A stretch of DNA of 64,000 nt from Chondrosia reniformis (Eukaryota > Porifera > Demospongiae > Chondrillida > Chondrillidae): contig OX359194.1 of assembly GCA_947172415.1 (NCBI GenBank), positions 5,952,001 through 6,016,000 of the forward strand. The letters run 5' to 3'. Positions 11,899-23,130 of the stretch are shown piece after piece. How positions within the stretch are numbered: position 1 is the first letter of the stretch; every line of letters starts with the position of its first letter. Under the pieces are notes generated by a model. It saw nothing but the letters and a program-made list of their open reading frames with translations. It was not told the DNA's origin and made no database searches. The position numbers and the translations under genes are program-made.

Positions 11899-14800
11899 AT
11901 GGCCGAACCTGAAGAGAATTTTGCTGAAACGACAGCGCCACCAAAAGGCGAAGATGTGAAAGCACCAGAAATAAGGGGAGGGGACGAAAATAAAGAATTC
12001 GAGGTTACAAAAGAAGAATCTGATGATGAATTATTTCGTGAAGAAAGGCCGCCAGTTAACGATCAAGAGATGCTGTTAGACCATCCACTGGCTAAGGTAG
12101 AGGAACAGATCCCAGAGGACGCTCACGTGATCGAACCGGAAGGTACTGATGGAGAAGCTGTAATTAAGGTAGTGTTCATTGCAATACACTGTCTTGTGTA
12201 CGTACGGTGAAGGTACAACTGCTTTATCCAGTCACCTCTGCAGACCACTGAAGTGAAAGAGGTAAATGATCTCGCTGTTTCGGTCGTGGAGTTTGACAAG
12301 CAACAGCCAAGCAAGATGGACCCATTTGCAGCTTACAAGGTTGTCACAGAGGTAAGGAAAGCTATTCAATTTTCAAGGAAAAGCTGTAATCAAGGTAGTG
12401 TAGAAGTTGGTAAATTATTGACTTTGGTACCCTTACAAACTGGTAGGTAGATCTTCATTTATAGTATTCTGCTGGTTTGTGTAATATTGCCATGTGACTA
12501 ACTGTTACAATAGCTGTGCATTAATTGAGGTGTAGTAAGCTCCTCCTACTTACTACTATTATGCATCTTATGCTACATATGTGTATGACTTGTTTTAGAA
12601 GGTTATGGCTACCAGGGCCCATCTGGGGGATAGCATGAGAGGGCGTGGTTAGAAGGGGCCCATCTGTGGGATAGCTGGAGAGGGCGTGGTTAGAAGGGGC
12701 CCATCTGTGGGATAGCATGAGAGGGCGTGGTTAGAACTGGGGGATAGCTGGAGAGGGCGTGGTTAGAAGGGTCCCATCTGGGGGATAGCTGGAGAGGGCG
12801 TGGTTAGAAGGGGCCCATCTGGGGGATAGCTGGAGAGGGCGTGGTTAGAAGGGTCCCATCTGGGGGATAGCTGGAGAGGGTGTGGTTAGAACTGGGGGAT
12901 AGCTGGAGAGGGTGTGGTTAGAACTGGGGGATAGCTGGAGAGGGTGTGGTTAGAACTGGGGGATAGCTGGAGAGGGTGTGGTTAGAACTGGGGGATAGCT
13001 GGAGAGGGTGTGGTTAGAACTGGGGGATAGCTGGAGAGGGTGTGGTTAGAAGGGGCCCATCTGTGGGATAGCATGAGAGGGTGTGGTTAGAAGGGGCCCA
13101 TCTGTGGGATAGCATGAGAGGGCGTGGTTAGAACTGGGGGATAGCTGGAGAGGGTGTGGTTAGAAGGGGCCCATCTGGGGGATAGCTGGAGAGGGTGTGG
13201 TTAGAAGGGGCCCATCTGGGGGATAGCTGGAGAGGGTGTGGTTAGAACTGGGGGATAGCTGGAGAGGGTGTGGTTAGAACTGGGGGATAGCTGGAGAGGG
13301 TGTGGTTAGAACTGGGGTATAGCTGGAGAGGGTGTGGTTAGAACTGGGGGATAGCTGGAGAGGGTGTGGTTAGAACTGGGGGATAGCTGGAGAGGGCGTG
13401 GTTAGAAGGGGCCCATCTGGGGGATAGCTGGAGAGGGCGTGGTTAGAAGGGGCCCATCCACAAGGCAATGGTGTTATGGTTGCCAGGGGTATTCATCAGC
13501 AGAAAATAAAACCACTAGTTATATATGGGGGTGTTGAGGTGTTGTCAATAATTATATTTTCTGTAATCTTTATTCTTTCATTTCCTTTACTTAGCGGTGT
13601 TACTGAAATGTTTCATTTTGCCTGTCCAATAGACATCTCGTAGTGTTTCCTTTCAAGAGACCAAATATGAGTTTTGGAGGAGGTACAGAGACTTTGAGTG
13701 GCTAAGAGAACAGTTGGAAATAGCCCACCCAACCAACATTATTCCAGTTTGTGCAACACCGTGTCCTATCTTATGTACTTGTTGTGCTCAGTGTACTTTA
13801 TGGACATGGTTGAGTGTACACTGTACCTCTCGGTATATGTATGTACATGTACATACTGTTTGTATATATACATGTACACGTGTATGTAATATATACCTTA
13901 ATATGTTGCTATATTCGTATATGTATGTGTAGACATTGTGACAGACGTTAAAATGAATAAGATTTTATGTTGTAACATTTGCACACCAGTCTCACATTTA
14001 AAAGATACTTAAATGCATAACGCACATACAGTCATGTACGTAAGTAATTAGTCACTTGAATTCTCCGTGCAGCCTCTTCCTGGCAAACAACTCCTGAAGT
14101 ATTTTGAGCATTTTAGTTATGAGTTTCTTGAAGAAAGAAAGAAAGGTTTACACAGGTTTCTGCAGAGAATTGTATCTCACCCGATCCTTACCTTTGACAA
14201 GAGTTTTATAGCCTTTCTTACTCTGCCTTCTCACGTAAGTGGTGTCTTCATTCTCACATTCTAAGATTCAGTATTTTCTTTATTGTTTATCGGGTATCTC
14301 CTAAGTTTGTTTTCCTTGTGTATCTTTAGCACTACACCGATAGGTAAATATTTCTACCTGTAATTAATCTATGTATACATATATGTACGTACATAGCTTA
14401 CTCTATACACTATCTTAAAGTCATTTGAAACGTTATACTGGTTACTGTGTAAGTGTGTTTTTACATGTTCTTTTTCAAAGCAATTTTTCAGCTATTTAGT
14501 TTTCAATTGATCCAGCTACGTATGTACATACAGTATTCTTGAGATGGTTCACCTTAGTCTTTTGAGTGTCAGTGTGTTATTTTTAGAATGTGATGTTTCA
14601 ACCCTGGGGACGACTGAACATACTGTACCTGTTTTGATCCAGTCTTTTTGTATACTTATCAGAAATTCTCCTGTTACGACATACGTACATAGCTATTGCT
14701 GTGAGTGAGTTGTGGAATGTTCCTTGTCTGCAGGAACTTCAGACAGTCCAGGGATCCTCCACAGGCAAGGGTAGGCTAACCTCTCTAACGGGCCTAATCT

Positions 14801-17800
14801 CAGACACAAGCACCAAGCTGAGATTGAAGAACCCCGATCCCGAGTTTGCTAAACAGCTCGAGTATCTGGAAAGTTTTAGTCGTCATCTTTCCGTTCTAGA
14901 AGGTCACACTAGCAAGATGTTTGAAGAGAGAAAAGGTATGAGCCTTCTCACAATCTTTTGTGCAATTAAAAGGAGAGACAGCTATTATTAAGGGTACATT
15001 GATCAAAGTTAATTTATACCCTTATCTTTGCATATTTTAACGTTTCCCTCTTAATATGAAGACATATGATTAAACCATCATGGTTTATTCATACATACGT
15101 ATGTAAGCCCAATTCGAGAGAATAAAGGATAATTGTTCATTTCCGCCATGGAAATTTGTCGAGCGAACAAGACTCCGAACGCCACAGGTTCACAGCAATC
15201 AATAATAGAACACAATCTCTCTGAACTGAACCACTACCACATCAAAGGGTCCTACCACTGGAATAGGAGTTAAAGGTGGCTTGACAGCTCTTCCTACCTG
15301 ATGGGTTGTACAGTTTAGGCAGGCCCTGCACCAGGCAGTGATATCCCAGCGCCTACAATGTTTGGCCAACTCTCCATATATACCTTGGTGTTGCCTAGGT
15401 GACCACCAAATCTCCCTTGATGAGAATCTTGAAGAGCTTCTTTCTGATTACCTTTGGTGGCACTGCTCTGAGTGTTATCAGGGGCAATGTGATAGGAGGA
15501 TATTATCTACCAATGCATAGCTAGATTTACTAGCAGCCAAATGGCAAGCATGCTGACTGTCCTCTGGAAGGACACCATTCTTTAGGTAGGCAATAACCAG
15601 TATTTTGCCAGTCCCTCCAACTAATGGGACCGTCCCCGTCCTTATCTGAAGAAACAGGAGGGTGATTGACAGGCCTGGTGGCGGCAACAACAACAGGAAT
15701 ATCAACTTCAGTGTCCTCTCCCTTGCATGGATACTGAGATAAGGCATCAGCCATCTGGTTCTTTCTCCCTGGCTGGTAGTGTATGACAAGGTCAAGCTCC
15801 TGCAGAGCAAGCACCCCATCGAGCCAACTTGCCTGATGGTTGTGGAGTGATGAGCAGTATGGGGTGCCAAACACGTCAAAATTACAGCTTTCGCCTTGAA
15901 AGATACGTATAATGACCCTTATATGGATATAATTGTATTATATAGATATAATTGTATTATATGGATATAATTGTATTATATGGATAAAATTGTATTATAG
16001 GGATATAATTGTATTATATGGATATAATTGTATTATAGGGATATAATTGTATTATATGGATATAATGATCTTTATATGGATATAAGGGTTCTTGTGATTC
16101 GCATCGTTTAAAGACAGTAGCACTGAGGAAAGGACAGGAGGCAGAGATGGAGATAGCAGAGCTCAAGATGTTGAGGTTTTCTTTGGGAGTGACCAGAATG
16201 GATAGGATCAGGAACGAGTACATCAGAGGGACAGTGCATGTTAGATGTTTTGGAGATAAAGTGAGAGAGGCCAGGTTGGGATGGTTTGGTCATGTACTGA
16301 GGAGGGATAGGGAATATATTGGTAGAAGAATGCTGGGGATGGAACTGCCAGGCAGGAGGCCTAGAGGACAACCAAAGAGGAGATTTATGGATGCTATGAA
16401 AGAAGATATGAAGCTAGCTGGTGTGAGAGAAGAGATTGCTGAGGATAGAGCCAGATGGAAGCAGATGATTCGCTGTGACGACCCCTGAAGGGAAAGCCGA
16501 AAGGAGAAGATATGGATATAAGGGTCATTATATGGATATAATGGTCATTATATGGATATAAGGGTCATTATATGGATATAAGGGTCATTATATGGATATA
16601 AGGGTCATTATATGGATATAAGGGTCATTATATGGATATAAGGGTCATTATATGGATATAAGGGTCATTATATGGATATAAGGGTCATTATATGGATATA
16701 AGGGTCATTATATGGATATAAGGGTCATTATATGGATATAAGGGTCATTATATGGATATAAGGGTCATTATATGGATATAAGGGTCATTATATGGATATA
16801 AGGGTCATTATATGGATATCAGGGTCATTATATGGATATCAGGGTCATTATATGGATATAAGGGTCATTATATCTTTAATAGGCGAAAGCTGTAATTTTG
16901 ACGTGTTTGGCACCCCATAGAGCAGAGCCCTCAAAACTTTATGATCTGTATGCACACGGCAGGTGTGACCTAAAGTGCCTAACAGCCCATTCTACTCCCA
17001 GAGCCTCCAGTTCAGTTAATTCTTCACATAATTCTTTTCATGTGTTTGAAGGTTACGACCAAACTCCTTGTGCGCTTGACTAAGTACAGCACCTAGACCA
17101 ACTCCAGATACGTCTTTTTTAAGTTGGAAAGCCTCATTAAAATCAGGAAACGCAAATATGGATGCGTGGACCAGATATTCTTTGAGTTGTACAAAGCATT
17201 TCTCACACCTCCATGCCAACACCTCTGTCAACAAGGCATAGCTAGATCACTGAGCTGTGGAGCAAGATCGATAGAATGCATAAGCTGATCATGATCCACT
17301 CAAACGCATGGCTACCTCATTATAAGAAATTGTCAGCAGAAAACATTGTGAACTTGGCGGGAAACATTGTGAACTTGGTGGAAAATTGAGGAACCAAAAT
17401 TTTGTTTTTTTGCATTTGAGGTCATGTTCAAGAACAATAGACAACATGTAGTACACGACCCGGCCTATTATTGCTATTGAGTTTAGACTCAAAAACATAC
17501 ATGACTATCCTGCTGAGGTTTCAAGCTCATGTTGTGTTTGGATGAAGTGTTTAATGCAGGAAGATTTCAACACTCATTGATTTGTCAATAATTGTAGAAG
17601 GCATGTTACAATAGACCAGTTAAGATGTGACTTGGAGACATATTTCAAGAAGTTGAAACTTTGTTAAAGTATGGGTCTTAATTCTGTAAACAGGTCTATT
17701 TTCACTATTACTACTGACAGGCATTGGCTACCATCTCGAAGGCCTCTATTCACTCTTGCCAGGTCTCCAGTTCTGTGCCTTCACTATACTTTTTGAGAAG

Positions 17801-19871
17801 TTCCTTATGGGTGGCATCTGGTATGCAAGAACATTGCTTCCACCAGGTTGATGGCTGACTTGTAATTACCTTGAGGCTGTTGACTGTTTACCCTACCTAC
17901 TGGCTCAAATTCCGAGACTCATTGGAATTTGGCACTACTGTAGGGCTTGTATTATCTCCTGCTGGGGTGAAATTTATGGCTTGTTATGCTCACTTCTGCT
18001 TCATATGTTACTGTTAAAGTATGTGTTGCCTTTTTTAAAAGTAAACTATTTTTTGATTTTAATTCTTAGATTTTACAGAAAATGCGAAAGTGTTTCCTCC
18101 TGCTGTGAAGTTTTGGGCAAACACTGAGGTCACCTTGGCAGATCCCCTGAAAGGCCTTGCTACTGCAATGGAGGCAAATATATCCTCTATCAAGCAGTTG
18201 AACGAGACTGTGACGCAATCCATGGTATCCACATTAAAGGAGTACCAGCTATATGGAGAATCAGCAATGGTGAGAGCTTATACATTTAAAAGTACTTACT
18301 TTTACCCGTACTAGACAAGTGAGAGCTATGGTTGCCTTTGTACAATATTATACTACCAAAGATTTAGCCTAGATCATTCTATAGACAGAAAACTGTGATA
18401 AGAAATATACAGTGAATATCTCTGCATTTGGCTGTACTGCATATCATCTTTGCTGCCCTAACAGACAGTTTGTCCTTAATTGAGTATTAATTATATGTAC
18501 ATACCAGTGTATCCAGCAGGGATTAAATTTCAACCCGGTGCTTAATTAAGCATGGGCGTCATTATAGGCATATGAATACTAGGGTGTGAGGGCTTAGGGG
18601 CATACTCTTGTTTATAATTCATGCATCTTCTATTTTGACAATGTGCTAGTAATACATTGATCTTAAGCCTTAATGGACTCAGAATAGGAAGTATTATATA
18701 TATCCAGAGAAGCATTCACAACACTTACTGATTTGTTAAGTTTTGCCAATTAACAAAACTATGTAACTTCACAACCACTGTTGTTTACTAACTTACCAAA
18801 GTTCGAACTCTAACACTAACACACAGACTAAAATATATCGCCTTTGCCAAATTTCAACCAGGCGTGGCACCTGGTTATTTGAATACTGGGGGAAACACTG
18901 CATGATGATACGTACCTATTAAAAAGGTAGACTGTATGTGTATTTTTGGTCCAGTAATAATAGTTACAATCACTATACGATAAGTATATGTTTTATTATG
19001 CACCTATCTACATACATATGTATATAGATATGTCAATCATTCAGTTTGTCTTTGTATAGTGTGCCCTTAGATATAGAAATAAGCTACAACTGGAGAGAGA
19101 CAACTTGAAAGATGAAAGGGAGAAGAAAGCTAAAATTAGAGATGATCCAAAGGTGAAAGACAATCCTCAAAAAGAGGAAAAGGCCAAGAGAGAATATGAC
19201 AAGGTTACCTTGACAACTAAGAGCAAATTTAGATTTTCTACAAGTAATATGACTCTGTAGACCTCTAATTGTGTTTAATAGCCACATGTACACTGGTCTA
19301 GGTGAGTGAGGAGTGTGAGGCTGCTATAGATAAGGTGGAATGTGCCAATAATGACCTTCGCGCTGATTACGAGCACTGGATTGGTGATAAGAAACATGGT
19401 TTGGTGGACCTCATGATTGATTTCTCAGACAAACATCTTGAATACCATCAAAAGGTTAGTGAAATGCATTTAGCAGTTGATATATGTATAGTACTCATTT
19501 AACCATGTCCAGCTTATTATTTTAAGCAAGTAGAAATTATCATACAACCATCATGATTCCACAAAGTTGCAAGGTTTATGGAAATTCTGTTTCTTTCAAG
19601 CTTTATCAAGTTTTTTATATTATTATTACACTATATACAATGGCCATATGTATGTGTGCACATATATAATCCAATACTGATGGGGGCCGTCAAAATTGTT
19701 GGATTAATTATTGTAATTCCTTATTCTACACAGTGTTCTGACATTTGGATTGACTTAATGAAGAAACTGAATGACCCAAATTCCTTTACTGTGAAGAAGG
19801 TATTTACTGATGAAACTACAGCTTCAGAAGATATGTCACACACACTGCCTCCAGAGAGCAATAAAATATAA
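11899..19871 (+). CDS. PX-BAR sorting nexin of the SNX7/SNX30 type
   Basis: Nine exons: 11899-12168, 12244-12351, 13633-13746, 14073-14234, 14734-14935, 18070-18269, 19060-19203, 19302-19454, 19734-19871. Phases agree, giving 496 residues. Residues 1-90 are acidic and low in complexity. The PX domain spans about residues 91-218, with the phosphoinositide-binding block RRYRDF (142-147), the IIPPLPGK loop across the exon 3/4 junction and the helix RKKGLHRFLQRI. The rest is a BAR-type coiled coil; DKVECANNDLRADYEHW closely resembles vertebrate SNX7 and SNX30, which bind endosomal phosphoinositides as a heterodimer with SNX4 in recycling and autophagy. SNX7 and SNX30 cannot be separated by eye. 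AATAAA occurs at 19887-19892. The long introns carry a minisatellite and nested transposons. Confidence 0.9.
12614..13457 (+). repeat. Minisatellite, 32-bp core with longer variants
   Basis: Tandem copies of a unit built on 'gggggatagctggagaggg' plus 'tgtggttagaa', alternating with a version that adds 'ggggcccatct'. The shorter unit measures 32 bp. The array fills most of the SNX intron between exons 2 and 3. Near-identity of adjacent copies implies recent homogenisation and probable length polymorphism. Confidence 0.9.
15905..16090 (+). repeat. Tandem array, about 19-bp 'atggatataattgtattat' unit
   Basis: Roughly nine copies of the unit with slight variation, forming the left subterminal array of the fold-back element. 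The unit is related to that of the right array ('atggatataagggtcattat'). Confidence 0.85.
16095..16497 (+). pseudogene. LINE reverse-transcriptase C-terminal fragment captured inside the fold-back element
   Basis: The open frame carries TRMDRIRNEYIRG, then ARLGWFGHVLRRD, then GRRPRGQPKRRFMDAMKED. This is the tail found after the reverse transcriptase in many non-LTR retrotransposon ORF2 proteins. It has no catalytic residues and no start of its own. It is bounded on both sides by 'atatggatataagg' array sequence, so it appears to have been inserted into or captured by the satellite-like interior. Confidence 0.75.
16508..16873 (+). repeat. 20-bp tandem array (atggatataagggtcattat), about 18 copies
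   Basis: Almost perfect head-to-tail copies; two units carry 'atggatatcagggtcattat'. It forms the right subterminal array of the fold-back element. The high identity points to recent expansion. Confidence 0.95.
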
Positions 19872-20133
19872 ATATTAGTTTATTGAAATAAATATACAAT
19901 ATGCAAACTGTGACTAGATTCACATGCCTTTGCAATGCTATTTTGTAAGTGTATATGCATGCAGTCTTACAGTTCCATCCCCTGTTGATCACTTGTATTA
20001 TATAGTGCACTGTGTAATAAATATACAAGTTTAATACATTTTTCATACCGAAAGAGTACAAAGCAGTCATAGATAATTTTCTGTAACTAAAATATGAATC
20101 CAACAAGATACCAACTTAAAATCTTATATGTAG

Positions 20134-20530
20134 CTAGTAGGAAATATTTACTAACTGTATCTCAAACTCAATATCTACAACTGTAAACACAGTAATATGG
20201 TTCGAATTCCAGTTTGGGTTTACAAGTTTAAACAGACAACATTCTGAAACAAAATTTCTGTCGCTATTAATTTTATATTTAGCCTTACTACATCTTAGAG
20301 CATCTGAACGGTTGATTACACAACCAATTACTAATAAGATCACTCCAATAACGAACCTAGGGTCATAGTAATAAACTGGATAGTAGCAGACACTACCAAT
20401 ATAATCTGCATTAAAATTTAACGTATATAGTTGAAGGGAAGGTTTGCAACGGGGATGAACAGGGACACTCTGGAATTTCCATATCTCGTTAACAGAGGGT
20501 GAATTTTCTGCCTAATACAAAGTATATCAC
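20134..20530 (-). pseudogene. Decayed partial copy of the 5-alpha-reductase-like gene
   Basis: About 330 bp (20200-20530) align with 26265-26700 of the intact gene at high identity, for example 'ataacgaacctagggtcat' and 'tggatagtagcagacacta'. The copy has lost at least four internal blocks, including one of about 30 bp after 'ctgaaacaaaat' and one after 'actacatcttag', and the N- and C-terminal coding parts are missing. It lies between the SNX 3' end and the next gene, 6 kb from its intact relative. The ends are approximate. Confidence 0.85.
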
Positions 20531-20554
20531 TGCCACCCGTTCCGATCCTGATAC

Positions 20555-20605
20555 GGCAGACGCCATTTTATTAGCTGCCTGGCAACAAATAAAATGGCGT
20601 CTGCC
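20555..20605. repeat. Perfect 18-bp inverted repeat with 15-base loop
   Basis: Arms ggcagacgccattttatt (20555-20572) and its exact reverse complement (20588-20605). Each arm contains AAAATGGCG, resembling the core of the YY1 binding site. The hairpin lies about 200 bp upstream of the next gene's start codon. Regulatory use is speculation. Confidence 0.8.
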
Positions 20606-20709
20606 TTACAGGGGTCGGGGTATATACATAGCTTAGTTTATATAGATGATCTACGATTTAACTAATGAACATGCCGCGGGGGCATGACTGAACCCCGCCC
20701 CGCTAATCA

Positions 20710-20735
20710 TCGTTATATATAGTCGCTTCACTGCC
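20710..20735 (+). promoter_or_regulatory. Probable TATA-box core promoter
   Basis: 'gttatatatagtcgcttcact' provides a TATATATA element, with an initiator-like 'ttcactg' downstream, about 90 bp before the ATG at 20810. Inferred from position and composition only. Confidence 0.45.
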
Positions 20736-20809
20736 ACATTGTAACGGTCAGCGAACAGTTTAAAAGAGTGCCTGCTGTAGCTTACTTTGTCTTCGAGGCA
20801 GGATTAACA

Positions 20810-22552
20810 ATGAGCGGTGCAGATAGTAAGGCTGTGCGGGATGAAGTCGTCCGCATGCGCGCAGACATCGAGGAAGTGCGGGTGAAGAAGAGGGAGAGAC
20901 TGCAGACAATGGACTTCTTCGTGCTCGATAACTCCATCCGCGAGAGCACCGTCGGTCAGCTGCGCAGTCACACAATAGAGAACAAGAAGAAGATCTTTCA
21001 GCAGGTCAAGAAGTGTGGAATAAAGGACATCATTGTAGCTTCTTTCTCGCACATGACTCGCGTGGACGACGAGTTTTGCCAGTGGTTGGTCGATTCAGGT
21101 GAAGATCTTAGCCGGCTGTATTCCTTCTCCGAAGTGACCGAAGGCCTCAAAGATGGAGCTTACGACACTGAGACCGTCCCCGTCTCCTTGCGGAAGAACA
21201 AGAAGTACGGTCTTGCCAACACATTCTTCGAGGCGGACTTTGCCACCAAGGATTGCAAGTGGGGAGAGAAGTTCACCGTGAACGACATGTGCCAGCTTAT
21301 CCTGAAGTGGATCAAGTGGGTGAAGGAGAACATCTCAAAAGATGGTCGTACACTACTCAATATCCGTGATTTCCCCGTGGCCATGACAGACGCTCCCGAA
21401 CGCGTGCTGGAAATCGTCACTTTTCTGGCACGCCTGCCAGAAAAGCATCGCATGTTCGCCCTTTGCTTTGAAGATCCATTCGGAGAGTATCTTCCGGAAG
21501 AGTTGGAGGCATGGACAGCCAGCATAAGAAGGACCATGGACTCCAACGGCTGGAGCTCGGGGAAACTGCTTGTGCACATTCACCAGAAGTGGGATCTACA
21601 GACGGCTTCACAGCTGGATTGTCTGAGTGCTGGAGCAGATGGAGTGTGGGCCAGCCTGTGTGAAGAAGGTGCTGCTTTGGGGCATGCTTGCTCCACTGTC
21701 ACCATGATGAACCTGATTCGTATGGGCAATGAGAAGGTTCAGCAAAAGTACAACTGCAAGCACCTGAGGACTGCTGCATATAAAATCACCAAGCTGACCA
21801 CGGGAAAGGAGCCCCATCCAAAACAGCCAATTTATGGTGCACGGGCTTGTGATTTGGTGTTTGGTTTCCTTGGTATAGGAGATTTTGATGTTGCCGATTT
21901 CTTTGGAGTGGAGGCGCCTATTCGTATTACTACTCTGGCTACTGTCGAAATGCTTGGGGACCGACTGACCAACCTGTTTGGTGAGCACGAGGAGTTCAAA
22001 GATGCCAAAGTTCTCAAGGCGATGAAGGAGAAGATGCTGGAGGATCTCCATGCGGGCAGAAAGGAGGAGTACATGAGCAAAGCTGGCTTAGCCATCCTTT
22101 TCGATCGATCTGGAGGCAAGCTTACTTCTACAATGAGGGATATTATTGCAAGTGATAAGCTCACTGACCCCCACCACAAGGCTATCATCGCTGAGATTCG
22201 AAGCGAGTGGAACAGTTGGGATTCACAAGAAAAAAAGAAGGACAACTGCCTGCAATTTGATTCATTCTACCATGGTTTCATGCAGCCATACTTTGGCTGC
22301 TACAGATGCTCAGACACGCAAATGGCCTTTAAAGCAATTGACATGGATTCTGATGGCACCGTGGACTGGAACGAGTTCCTTGTCTATATCAAATGGGCAC
22401 TGCGCCAGTATCCTGACGTCAAAAAGGCAGATGAAATCCTGCAGATTGCCTTTGAGAAGGGCCTCATCCCTGCTATGCGTGACGAGAAGCTCAAGCACAG
22501 GGAAAACTACAAGAGCACTTCCTATAGGTTCACTAAAGGTGGCAAGAAGTAG
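20810..22552 (+). CDS. DRE-TIM metallolyase-like barrel fused to EF-hand
   Basis: A single exon of 580 residues. The start is the ATG at 20810 in context aacaATGa; the open frame extends 14 codons further upstream without an ATG. Residues about 30-330 resemble the HMG-CoA lyase/isopropylmalate synthase barrel: the DRE signature is DNSIRE (Asp40, Arg44, Glu45), the metal-ligand pair HIH is at 256 and 258, and LSAGADGVWASLCEEG follows as in that family. The usual fourth ligand Asn appears as His292 (LGHACS). The C-terminal third is helical and carries a canonical EF-hand loop, DMDSDGTVDWNE (511-522), plus a degenerate one (FDRSGGKLT). No signal peptide is visible. The coding sequence is clearly richer in G/C-ending codons than its neighbours and has no intron. 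The reaction is unknown; a calcium-regulated aldolase or lyase is conceivable. Confidence 0.85.
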   Translation: MSGADSKAVRDEVVRMRADIEEVRVKKRERLQTMDFFVLDNSIRESTVGQLRSHTIENKKKIFQQVKKCGIKDIIVASFSHMTRVDDEFCQWLVDSGEDLSRLYSFSEVTEGLKDGAYDTETVPVSLRKNKKYGLANTFFEADFATKDCKWGEKFTVNDMCQLILKWIKWVKENISKDGRTLLNIRDFPVAMTDAPERVLEIVTFLARLPEKHRMFALCFEDPFGEYLPEELEAWTASIRRTMDSNGWSSGKLLVHIHQKWDLQTASQLDCLSAGADGVWASLCEEGAALGHACSTVTMMNLIRMGNEKVQQKYNCKHLRTAAYKITKLTTGKEPHPKQPIYGARACDLVFGFLGIGDFDVADFFGVEAPIRITTLATVEMLGDRLTNLFGEHEEFKDAKVLKAMKEKMLEDLHAGRKEEYMSKAGLAILFDRSGGKLTSTMRDIIASDKLTDPHHKAIIAEIRSEWNSWDSQEKKKDNCLQFDSFYHGFMQPYFGCYRCSDTQMAFKAIDMDSDGTVDWNEFLVYIKWALRQYPDVKKADEILQIAFEKGLIPAMRDEKLKHRENYKSTSYRFTKGGKK

Positions 22553-22914
22553 ACAAGAGAAACAAAACAGTCATAGTGTACGTAACTGTAGCTTATGATT
22601 TTGTAGTGCATGACGGCTTTTAGCCCTAGGCCTAGTAGATGTAAAATCAGCTGACTGCTGTAGTTGAGTTGCAATTGTGTAGTGTGTATTATTATTAATT
22701 GCTTTGTGCAGTGAATGATTTACATGGTTATTGCGCATTCTAAGTGGCCCACCTAAGGGTGGTGCACATGCATGCAACTGCATGTCCCCTGCCTCAATCA
22801 CGTACAGCTGTGACACCTATACATACATGTGTCCAATGTCTGGAATGTACGTAGCTGCCTCTCCTGCTAGGGTACAGTAGTTGATGGGACTGTTATTGTT
22901 GCTTATGAAAAATC

Positions 22915-23130
22915 TAAGATACCATTTTCCTACATGCTATATGCCTATTCTGTAAAAGAGCCTATAGGGGAACTAAACCTGAAGAGAGCTTTGGATGAAG
23001 ATACAGGAGTCTTTTCTTCTTTCATCTCTTCTCCACTGGGTCAGACAGCAGTTTCTGGGAATTCCACCCTTCATCAGTGATCCTGGGAGTCTTTGTCTTT
23101 TTCTTTATCTTGATCTTCTGTGAATCCTTG
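22915..23130 (-). repeat. R1 repeat copy
   Basis: Reverse copy containing 'aaaatctaagataccatttt', 'gcctataggggaactaaac', 'ccactgggtcagacagcag', 'ttccacccttcatcagtga' and 'gggagtctttgtctt' in family order. It belongs to the subtype with 'ctcttttacagaatagg'. Confidence 0.75.

Larger units (their letters stand above)
15858..16919. mobile_element. 1,062-bp fold-back element inserted in the gypsy fragment
   Basis: Both ends start with the same inverted sequence, tatggggtgccaaacacg at the left and its inverse at the right, giving terminal inverted repeats of roughly 65 bp. A 6-bp direct repeat, gagcag, flanks it (15852-15857 and 16920-16925). The interior has two satellite-like arrays of 19-20 bp units (about 15905-16090 and 16508-16873) around a LINE-derived cargo (16095-16497). 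Removing the element with one copy of gagcag reconnects the host RNase H reading frame, which confirms the boundaries. Confidence 0.85.
15110..17235 (-). mobile_element. Ty3/gypsy retrotransposon pol fragment (RNase H to integrase N-terminus), interrupted
   Basis: On the minus strand, 17235-16926 encodes the start of an RNase H domain (FPDFNEAFQLKKDVSGVGLG). Translation resumes at 15857-15530 with the end of RNase H (LALQELDLVIHYQPGRKNQ) and continues towards 15250 with an integrase zinc-finger region carrying stops. The two halves are separated by the fold-back element at 15858-16919. Several frameshifts and stops show that the copy is dead. It lies in the large SNX intron, opposite in orientation to the gene. 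No LTRs were recognised. Confidence 0.8.

Noticed and set aside
15338..15520. 60-codon plus-strand open frame in the SNX intron
   Set aside because: Antisense to the gypsy integrase-region fragment.
20768..20809. N-terminal extension of the DRE-TIM protein by 14 codons
   Set aside because: No ATG in the extension; the ATG at 20810 has good context and follows a TATA-like element.
20804..22245. Several open frames antisense to the DRE-TIM gene
   Set aside because: Shadows of a GC-richer coding strand; no independent coding evidence.
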